Source of the DNA: Gemmatimonas sp.
GTDB taxonomy: Bacteria > Gemmatimonadota > Gemmatimonadetes > Gemmatimonadales > Gemmatimonadaceae
DNA length: 64,000 nucleotides
Assembly: GCA_011390885.1 (NCBI GenBank)
Contig: JAABRO010000002.1
Coordinates: forward strand, 1 to 64,000
Direction of reading: 5' to 3'
Below the pieces are notes generated by a model. The model ran no database searches. It was not told where the DNA came from and saw only the letters and a list, made by a program, of their open reading frames with translations. Shown in pieces: positions 57,918 through 64,000 of the stretch (position 1 is the first letter of the stretch; each line of letters begins with the position of its first letter). The position numbers were made by a program, and so were the translations under genes.

Positions 57918-58071
57918 GAATCGTCCTCGTGTGTGTGAGGCTGACGCCGGATCCGACCGGCTCCCGAAAGCTCGACGAGCTGCCGGGTCTGAGCAACCGC
58001 GCGGTCGTCATGCGTCGCGTCGCCTGGATCACGCGCGGGTCCCGGCGCCGATCAGGGCGGGCCCGGTCGCG

Positions 58072-59709
58072 TCAGAGGGTGTCGACGGGCGGTCGCTGCA
58101 CGGAGTCTGCAGGCATGGTTCGCGGCACGGGCGGTGTGACCGGCGGCATGGTCAGCGTCGGCGCCGGTGTGCCGAACTCGAGGGCGGATGAGTCGGCGCT
58201 CGGCGCGCTCCCACCGGGGCGCGCCGAGCCGTCGTTGCCGCTTCCGGCCTCTGCCGCCGGAGCGCCGTCGGCGGCTGGGCGCGATGACGCCGGCGCGCGC
58301 CGGGCTGCCCGCTCCGTTGCTGATGGGTCCTGGTCCGCGAGTTTGCGGGTCGTGCCGATCAGGCCGGTCAGGTTCGTCACGACCGTGTCGACAACGGCGC
58401 GGGCCTGCCCTGTGCGCCCGGTCGCCGCCAGAAACGCCCAGCCGCCGATCCCGATGGCAAGCAGCCAGGGCATGAGGCGCGGACGTTGCCGGTACACCGG
58501 CGGTTGCTCCAGATACGCTCGGGGCGGTGTCGGGTAGCTGGTGGGGGACGGCTCAGGCCGTCCCATCGTCGCGGGCGCGTAAGGCTGCGGTGGCGCGGCC
58601 ATCGGCTGTGTGGCCAGCGGCACGTCGGTGACGGTGCTGCTGGCCGCTGGGCCCATCCGTGCGGAGCCGGTGACGGGCAGGGAGGCCGCCTGCGGGGTGC
58701 GCGAGGCGACGCTCACCACCCGCTGTTCCAGCGCCTTGCGATAGAGCTCCGCCGTCTCGGACGGGGCCATGGAGCCGATCGCCGTCCACAGCTCCTCGGC
58801 GAACTCGCCCACGGAGTCGTAGCGGTCGGCGGGATCGGGGGCGAGCGCGCGATCGAACACCGCCTGCAGCGACTCGGGCCAGGGCACGTCGCCGCGCACC
58901 TCGAGCAGCGTGCGCGGGCGACTGGTGAGCCGCATGATCAGGTTCTGCTTCGACGAGGTGGCCGCGAAGGCCTCCTTCCCCGTCACGCACTGGAAGGCCA
59001 CGAGCGCCAGCGCGTACAGGTCGGAGCGCGCGTCAAGCGTCTCGCCGGCGATCTGCTCCGGGCTCATGAACTCGGGCGTGCCGATCACGAGCCCGGTTCG
59101 GGTGACGCGCTGGTCATCGCTCGTCATCGCGCGCGCGATGCCGAAGTCCACCAGCTTCACCAGGTAGGTCCCATCGGGATTCCGGGCGAGCATGATGTTG
59201 TCCGGCTTGACGTCGCGATGCAGCACGCCGCGCGCGTGCGCGGCCTCGAGCGCGGCGGCGCTCTGCGAGATGATGTCGGCCGCGACGTCGGGGTGCACCG
59301 CCGGTTCGCGCTGCAGGAGCGCGGCGAGCGACTCGCCCTCGATGAACTCCATGGCGAGGTACACCAGCTGGTCGTGCTCGCCGAAGTCGTAGATCTGCGC
59401 GACGTTCGGATGCGACAGCTGGCTCGCGTTCTCCGCCTCGCGCTGGAAGCGCTGCGTGGCCTCCGGATCGCCGGCCAGATTGCCGCGCAGCACCTTGATG
59501 GCGCAAGTCCGCTTCATGCGGACGTGCTCGGCCTTGTAGACCTGTCCCATGCCGCCGCCGCCCACCTTCGAGGTGATGCGATAGCGCTCCGCGATGACCG
59601 TGCCCACCAGGTCGCCATCGCCGCGAGCGGTCGACAGGCGCGCGCCGTCCTTCGGACAGAAGGCCAGCTCGTCGTCGAACTGATCCCCGCAGCTAGGGCA
59701 GGTGTTCAC
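58072..59709 (-). CDS. Ser/Thr protein kinase with N-terminal zinc-ribbon-like motif
   Basis: 545 residues. The N-terminus (TCPSCGDQFDDELAFCPKDG) is a zinc-ribbon-like segment with C4, C7 and C18, the fourth ligand being Asp or absent. The PknB-type kinase domain follows: GGGGMGQVYKAE, the ATP Lys in AIKVLRG, HRDVKPDN, DFGIA, and MSPEQ. Then a Pro-rich juxtamembrane linker, one membrane segment (LMPWLLAIGIGGWAFLAA) and a Pro/Ser-rich extracytoplasmic tail of about 100 residues. The start is GTG 59709; ATG 59793 is possible but lies only 3 bases from a TAGCTT box. No partner phosphatase is seen. Confidence 0.9.
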   Translation of the reverse strand: MNTCPSCGDQFDDELAFCPKDGARLSTARGDGDLVGTVIAERYRITSKVGGGGMGQVYKAEHVRMKRTCAIKVLRGNLAGDPEATQRFQREAENASQLSHPNVAQIYDFGEHDQLVYLAMEFIEGESLAALLQREPAVHPDVAADIISQSAAALEAAHARGVLHRDVKPDNIMLARNPDGTYLVKLVDFGIARAMTSDDQRVTRTGLVIGTPEFMSPEQIAGETLDARSDLYALALVAFQCVTGKEAFAATSSKQNLIMRLTSRPRTLLEVRGDVPWPESLQAVFDRALAPDPADRYDSVGEFAEELWTAIGSMAPSETAELYRKALEQRVVSVASRTPQAASLPVTGSARMGPAASSTVTDVPLATQPMAAPPQPYAPATMGRPEPSPTSYPTPPRAYLEQPPVYRQRPRLMPWLLAIGIGGWAFLAATGRTGQARAVVDTVVTNLTGLIGTTRKLADQDPSATERAARRAPASSRPAADGAPAAEAGSGNDGSARPGGSAPSADSSALEFGTPAPTLTMPPVTPPVPRTMPADSVQRPPVDTL

Positions 59710-59796
59710 AGAGTGGTGACGGGGGAGCGGGCGAGGGGGCGGGCGGGAAGGCGCACGAGGCGGCGGACAACCGCGCGCCACCCCGGCACCCATGGG

Positions 59797-59802
59797 AAGC
59801 TA
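59797..59802 (-). promoter_or_regulatory. Candidate -10 box TAGCTT for the kinase gene
   Basis: TAGCTT on the minus strand. Transcription would start near 59790, giving an 80-base leader to GTG 59709 and excluding ATG 59793 as a start. Confidence 0.4.
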
Positions 59803-59852
59803 CGGTACGGGCACGCTGCGTCAACAGGCGCCGAGCCACACGCGTAAACGCA

Positions 59853-59881
59853 AATGGCCCGACCGTGACGGCCGGGCCATT
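59853..59881 (-). terminator. Strong hairpin terminator after tRNA-Asn
   Basis: A 13-bp stem (AATGGCCCGGCCG with CGGTCGGGCCATT, one G-U) and a 3-base loop, then TTGCGTTT on the minus strand. It begins 15 bases after the tRNA-Asn 3' end. As the plus-strand copy is equally symmetrical, it may also stop antisense transcription. Confidence 0.85.
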
Positions 59882-59895
59882 GCGACAGCTGCAGC

Positions 59896-59968
59896 TCCCG
59901 AGGAGGGACTCGAACCCCCGACCCGGTGATTAACAGTCACCTGCTCTACCGACTGAGCTACTCGGGAA
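59896..59968 (-). tRNA. tRNA-Asn (anticodon GTT)
   Basis: Minus-strand cloverleaf: acceptor TCCCGAG/CTCGGGA, D arm GCTC/GAGC, anticodon stem GGTGA/TCACC with loop CTGTTAA, T arm GGGGG-TTCGAGT-CCCTC (one G-U), discriminator G. CCA is not encoded. The strong hairpin at 59853-59881 follows. Confidence 0.97.
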
Positions 59969-60002
59969 GGATCCCGAATAGTCACCACGCGACGCCCGTA
60001 CG

Positions 60003-62939
60003 TCAAGCGGGGCGACCACGTCTTGGCGTCGATGTGCCCGCCCCGCGCGCTGCCGATCCACGCGCCGCCGTTCCGCGTGCGGCTGCTCCACGCGCGGCCG
60101 GCACGCCGCCTTCGGGCAGCACGGTGCGCAGCCAGCGCCCCGTATGCGACGCAGCCGCCGCCATGACCTCCTCCGGGCGCCCCATCGCCACCACCGTTCC
60201 GCCGCCGCTGCCCCCCTCCGGCCCCATGTCGATCAGCCAGTCGGCCAGCTTGATCACGTCCAGGTTGTGCTCCACCAGGAGCAGCGTGTGCCCCTGGTCG
60301 AGCAGGCGCTCGAAGACCACTGCGAGACGGCGGATGTCCTCCGGGTGCAGGCCGGTGGTGGGTTCATCCATGATGTACAGCCGGCGCCCGCCGCCCTTCG
60401 CCGTGAGCGCGAGCTCGCGCGCGATCTTGAGGCGCTGCGCCTCGCCGCCGGACAGCGTCGTGCCCGGCTGGCCGAGGCGCAGGTAGCCCAACCCCACCTG
60501 CTGCACGTGCCAGAGCGCCTGGGCGAGCTTGTCCTCCCGCGGAAACGCCCGGATCGCCTCGTCGATGGTGAGCTGCAACACGTCGTGGATCGAGCGGCCG
60601 CGCACCGTGACCTCGAGCACCTCCGGCTTGAACCGCTTGCCGCCGCAGGCGTCGCACGGCACGAACACGTCGGCCATGAACACCATCTCCACTTCGAGCG
60701 CGCCCGCCCCCTCGCAGTGGTCGCAGCGGCCGCCGGCCACGTTGAAGGAGAAGTGCCCCGGGCCGAAGCCGCGCTGCTTCGCGAGCGGCGTGTCGGCGAA
60801 GAGCTTCCGGATCTCGTCGTAGGCCTTCACGTACGTGACCGGGTTCGAGCGCGGCGACCGCCCGATCGGACTCTGGTCCACGAGCACGACGGCGTCGAGA
60901 TGCTCCGCCCCGTCGAGCACGGCGAAGTCGCCCACGGTCTCGCCGAGGTGCTCCTTGGCCGAGTGCTCGCCCTCGAAGCGCGATTCGAGCGCGCGGAAGA
61001 GCACGTCGTGCACGAGCGTGCTCTTGCCCGAGCCGCTCACCCCGCTCACCACCGTGAGCGCGCCCAGGGGAATGCGGATGTCCACGCCGTGCAGGTTGTG
61101 GGCGCGCGCCCCGTGCAGCGCGAGCCAGCGCGGCCCGACGGCCCGCCGCGTGGCCGGCAGCGGAATGGTGCGCGCCCCGGTCAGGTACTGCCCCGTGAGC
61201 GGACTCTCGCCCGCGGCATTGAGCGGACCGGCAAACACCACGCGCCCGCCGTGCTCACCGGCGGCAGGGCCCAGCTCGATCATGTGATCGGCGGTGCGGA
61301 TCGCGTCGAGGTCATGCTCCACCATCACGACCGTGTTGCCGAGGTCGCGCAGCCGGTGCAGCAGCGCCAGCAGCCGGTCCATGTCGCGCGGGTGCAGCCC
61401 GATGGACGGCTCGTCGAGCACGTAGAGCGCGTCCACCAGCGCGGCCCCGAGCGCATTGGCGAGGCTGATCCGCTGCGCCTCGCCACCGGACAACGTGCGT
61501 GTGGCGCGGTCGAGCGTGAGGTACGTGAGTCCCACGTCACACAGGAACTGCGTGCGCGCGCGCGCCTCGCGCAGCACGGTTTCGGCGACGGCCGCGTCGC
61601 GCGGCGGCAGCGTGAGCGATGCGAGCCAGCGGTGCAGGGCATCGACCGGTTCCACGGCCACGTCGCTGATGCGACGGCCCGCCACGCGCACGGCCAGCGC
61701 GTCCGGGTGCAGGCGCGTGCCTTCGCAGGCCGTGCAGGTGTTGGCGCGCTGGTACTGCCGCAGGAAGACGCGGATGTACTGCTTGTACCGCTTCTCCTCG
61801 AGCGCCTCGAGGAACGGAAAGATTCCCACGTACGGCCGCTTCTGGCCGCGCAGCAGCTGCTCGCGCGCCGCCGCGGGCAGCCGACGCCACGGCACGTCCG
61901 GATCGACGCCGAGCGTGTGCGCGAAGTCGAGCACGAGCCGCCGCTGCTTCTCGTAGCGCGGCTTGGTCCATGGATCGATCGCGCCATCGCGCAGCGAGCG
62001 CTCGGGGTCGGGCACGATCAGTGACTCGTCGTAGCCGAGCACGGCCCCGAAGCCGTTGCAGACGGCACAGGCCCCACGCGGATTGTTGAAGGAGAAGAGC
62101 TGCGGCGTGGGGTGCGGCGCGCGCGTGCCGTCATCGGGGCACTCGAAGCGCTCGGTGAATCGCAGTCGCGAGACGGGCGTCGTGCCGTCCTGGCCATGCG
62201 TGCCCCGCGGCGGCCGCACGGGCGTGGGAAAGAGCAGCACGGCGTCGCCATCGCCCTCGCGGAAGGCGGTCTGCACGGCGTCCGCGCAGCGCGCACGGCG
62301 CTCGAGGTCCACCTGCAGGCGGTCGATGACCACGAGCACGTCCGCGTCCGCGCCCAGATCGCGGTCGCCGAGGTCGTCGAGGTGCAGCACGTCGCCGTTC
62401 ACGGCCAGGCGCACGAATCCGCGGGCGCGCAGGTTCTCGAGCAGCACGTCACGCGAGAGCTGCGCGGAGCGGATGAGCGGGGCCGCCACCACGAACCGTG
62501 TGCCGGCCGGCAGCGACTCGAGCGCGTCCACCACCGACTCGACGGTGGATGGCGTGAGCTCGCGGTCACACACGCGGCAGTGCGTGCGCCCCACGCGCGC
62601 CCAGAGCAGGCGCAGATAGTCGTAGATCTCGGTGCCCGTGCCTACCGTGGAGCGCGAGGACCGCGTCGGGTTCGTCTGCTCGATCGCGACCGCGGGGGAG
62701 ATTCCCTCGATGTAGTCGACGTCCGGTTTCTCCATGCGTTCGAGAAACTGGCGCGCGTACGCCGAGAGCGATTCCACGTAGCGCCGCTGTCCCTCGGCGT
62801 ACAGCGTGTCGAAGGCGAGCGACGACTTGCCCGATCCGGACGGACCGGTGATGACGGTCAGCGCGGCGCGCGGGATGTCGACGTCGATGCCGGCCAGGTT
62901 GTGCTGGCGGGCGCCACGGATGCGGATGTAGTCCTTCAC
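60003..62939 (-). CDS. uvrA: Excinuclease ABC subunit A
   Basis: 978 residues, the damage-sensing ATPase of nucleotide excision repair. Two ABC modules: Walker [21 protein letters not shown] near the N-terminus and [14 protein letters not shown] later, signature LSGGEAQR twice, and zinc modules [17 protein letters not shown] and CDHCEGAG...CDACGG. The start is GTG 62939 with GAGG 8 bases upstream; a 2-codon ATG-CCG-TGA frame overlaps it. The last ~30 residues are a repeated Ala-Arg-Gly tail encoded by a GC-rich repeat and are not part of the normal fold. It is divergent from the ABC exporter. Confidence 0.98.
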   Translation of the reverse strand: MKDYIRIRGARQHNLAGIDVDIPRAALTVITGPSGSGKSSLAFDTLYAEGQRRYVESLSAYARQFLERMEKPDVDYIEGISPAVAIEQTNPTRSSRSTVGTGTEIYDYLRLLWARVGRTHCRVCDRELTPSTVESVVDALESLPAGTRFVVAAPLIRSAQLSRDVLLENLRARGFVRLAVNGDVLHLDDLGDRDLGADADVLVVIDRLQVDLERRARCADAVQTAFREGDGDAVLLFPTPVRPPRGTHGQDGTTPVSRLRFTERFECPDDGTRAPHPTPQLFSFNNPRGACAVCNGFGAVLGYDESLIVPDPERSLRDGAIDPWTKPRYEKQRRLVLDFAHTLGVDPDVPWRRLPAAAREQLLRGQKRPYVGIFPFLEALEEKRYKQYIRVFLRQYQRANTCTACEGTRLHPDALAVRVAGRRISDVAVEPVDALHRWLASLTLPPRDAAVAETVLREARARTQFLCDVGLTYLTLDRATRTLSGGEAQRISLANALGAALVDALYVLDEPSIGLHPRDMDRLLALLHRLRDLGNTVVMVEHDLDAIRTADHMIELGPAAGEHGGRVVFAGPLNAAGESPLTGQYLTGARTIPLPATRRAVGPRWLALHGARAHNLHGVDIRIPLGALTVVSGVSGSGKSTLVHDVLFRALESRFEGEHSAKEHLGETVGDFAVLDGAEHLDAVVLVDQSPIGRSPRSNPVTYVKAYDEIRKLFADTPLAKQRGFGPGHFSFNVAGGRCDHCEGAGALEVEMVFMADVFVPCDACGGKRFKPEVLEVTVRGRSIHDVLQLTIDEAIRAFPREDKLAQALWHVQQVGLGYLRLGQPGTTLSGGEAQRLKIARELALTAKGGGRRLYIMDEPTTGLHPEDIRRLAVVFERLLDQGHTLLLVEHNLDVIKLADWLIDMGPEGGSGGGTVVAMGRPEEVMAAAASHTGRWLRTVLPEGGVPAARGAAARGTAARGSAARGAGTSTPRRGRPA

Positions 62940-62960
62940 GGCATGGTCCTCACCGGAACA

Positions 62961-62986
62961 AAACTATCGGAGTGCCGCGCTAGATT
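62961..62986. promoter_or_regulatory. Divergent -10 boxes between uvrA and the ABC exporter
   Basis: On the plus strand, TAGATT (62981-62986) is followed by 6 bases (CCGGCC) and ATG 62993, so a leaderless mRNA is likely. On the minus strand, TAGTTT (62966-62961) would give uvrA a leader of about 15 bases that holds its GAGG ribosome site. The 53-base spacer holds both promoters. Confidence 0.45.
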
Positions 62987-62992
62987 CCGGCC

Positions 62993-64000
62993 ATGACGCC
63001 GCCCGCTCCGCCCGCCGATGACGCCCGCCCCCGTGGCAACGACGCCCGGCTCGCCGCGCGGCTGGTGGGTTATGTACGGCCGTGGGCCGGCCTCGTGCTG
63101 GCGGCCGTCGCCCTGATCCTGCTGCAGTCGCTGCTGCAGCTCGTGGGGCCCCTGCTCACACGCTGGGTGATCGACGACGCGCTGCCGGCCGGCAACGGGG
63201 AGGCTGTGCTGCTCGCGGCCGTCGCATTCGCCGGCGTGCTGCTCGTGCAGTTCGGCGCCACCTACCTGCAGACGCTCAGCACCGCGCTGCTCGGCCAGCG
63301 CGTCATGCGCGACCTGCGGCAGGAGCTGTTCACGCATCTGCAGCGGCTGCCGGTCTCCTTCTTCGATCGCACGCCCGTGGGCCGGCTCGTGACACGCACC
63401 ACGAGCGATGTGGAGGCGCTCAACGAGCTGTTTACCTCGGGGGTGGTGGCCGGACTGGGTGACCTGTTCACGCTCGCGGCCATCGGTGTCGTGATGCTGT
63501 GGATCGACTGGCAGCTCGCACTGGCGGCGTTCGTCGTGATTCCACTGGTGGTGATCGCCTCGCGGCTGTTCCAGTCGCACGTGCGCGCGGCCTACCGCGA
63601 CATTCGCGCCGCGCTCGCTCGGCTGAACACCTTCGTGCAGGAGCGCCTGGCGGGGATTCGCGTCGTGCAGCTCTTCGGCCGCGAGGCCGCGGAGCGTCGC
63701 CGCTTCGAAGCACTCAACGACGATCATCTCGATGCGCACCTGCGGTCGATCCGCGTGTATGCGCTGTATTTCCCGGTGATCGAGTTCCTCACCACGCTCG
63801 CGCTCGCGAGTCTGCTGGTCACCAGCGGGTTTCGCGTGAGCGACGGCGCGATCACCGTGGGCACGGTGGCGGCCTTCCTCCAGCTGGTGCGGCGCTTCTT
63901 CCAACCGCTGCAGGATCTGTCGGAGAAGTACAACATCCTGCAGGCGGCGATGGCGGCGGCGGAGCGCATGTTCGACCTGCTCGACACGCCGGCGGCCGGC
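62993..64000 (+). CDS. ABC exporter, permease half (3' end outside window)
   Basis: The first 336 residues of an ABC transporter with an N-terminal type I exporter membrane domain. Six membrane segments are visible; cytoplasmic coupling helices are near FFDRTPVGRLVTRTTSDVEA (the typical loop) and RLAGIRVVQLFGREAAERRR. The nucleotide-binding domain must lie beyond the edge. Lipid A/MsbA-like or multidrug exporters have this layout; the substrate is open. A TAGATT box 6 bases before ATG 62993 suggests a leaderless mRNA. Confidence 0.93.
   Translation, partial: MTPPAPPADDARPRGNDARLAARLVGYVRPWAGLVLAAVALILLQSLLQLVGPLLTRWVIDDALPAGNGEAVLLAAVAFAGVLLVQFGATYLQTLSTALLGQRVMRDLRQELFTHLQRLPVSFFDRTPVGRLVTRTTSDVEALNELFTSGVVAGLGDLFTLAAIGVVMLWIDWQLALAAFVVIPLVVIASRLFQSHVRAAYRDIRAALARLNTFVQERLAGIRVVQLFGREAAERRRFEALNDDHLDAHLRSIRVYALYFPVIEFLTTLALASLLVTSGFRVSDGAITVGTVAAFLQLVRRFFQPLQDLSEKYNILQAAMAAAERMFDLLDTPAAG

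Noticed and set aside
62934-62944. Two-codon frame ATG-CCG-TGA overlapping the uvrA start as a regulatory uORF
   Set aside because: Such short overlaps are expected by chance and nothing else supports it.

Overview
The window is a gene-dense, high-GC stretch of bacterial chromosome with short gaps, many 1-8 base gene overlaps and no transposase, integrase, phage gene or CRISPR array that I could see. Gene content points to Gemmatimonadota: VPS10/BNR-repeat secreted proteins, DUF5117-type metzincins, a large GWxTD-like lipoprotein, S9 and P1 peptidases and an M16 protease pair. That is inference from family content; no rRNA gene is present to settle it.

Layout. 1-7.6 kb: a truncated M48 lipoprotein protease, an rRNA 2'-O-methyltransferase, prepilin peptidase, an HELVH lipoprotein, a DUF445 protein and convergent lon. 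7.9-11 kb: ffh, rpsP, rimM and trmD. 11-19.4 kb: a block that separates trmD from its usual partner rplS (zinc peptidase, MATE pump, DASH cryptochrome, lipoprotein, prolyl oligopeptidase). 19.4-25.1 kb: rplS, rnhB, two PH-domain membrane proteins, a dienoyl-CoA reductase-like SDR, an OmpA lipoprotein, a copper-chaperone-like protein and tRNA-Lys. 25-38 kb: envelope functions, namely a giant BNR protein, then L,D-transpeptidase, MscS channel, histidine kinase and response regulator as one transcription unit, a class A-like serine hydrolase and two lytic transglycosylases. 38-46.8 kb: moaC-holB, a DmpA-type peptidase, a DUF5117 metzincin, PhoD, an unknown protein and a VOC protein. 46.9-59.8 kb is almost all minus strand: metY and a metX-hom fusion behind a SAM riboswitch, ackA, a small membrane protein, purE-purK, M16-M16-rhodanese and a Ser/Thr kinase. 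59.9-64 kb: tRNA-Asn, uvrA and a truncated ABC exporter.

How the parts work together. The clearest regulatory circuit is methionine synthesis. A SAM-II-type aptamer followed by a terminator-like hairpin precedes metY (50,271-48,925), which is translationally coupled to a fusion of homoserine O-acyltransferase and homoserine dehydrogenase. SAM would therefore control both the branch enzyme and homoserine supply. A second coherent unit is the L,D-transpeptidase-MscS-kinase-regulator operon, which looks like an envelope-tension or wall-stress module.

Translation signals fall into two classes. Some genes have Shine-Dalgarno sequences. At least six others have a -10-like TANNTT hexamer 5-8 bases before the start codon and no Shine-Dalgarno, which suggests leaderless mRNAs. 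The most extreme case is the holB/dmpA divergent pair, whose start codons and -10 boxes overlap within 15 bases.
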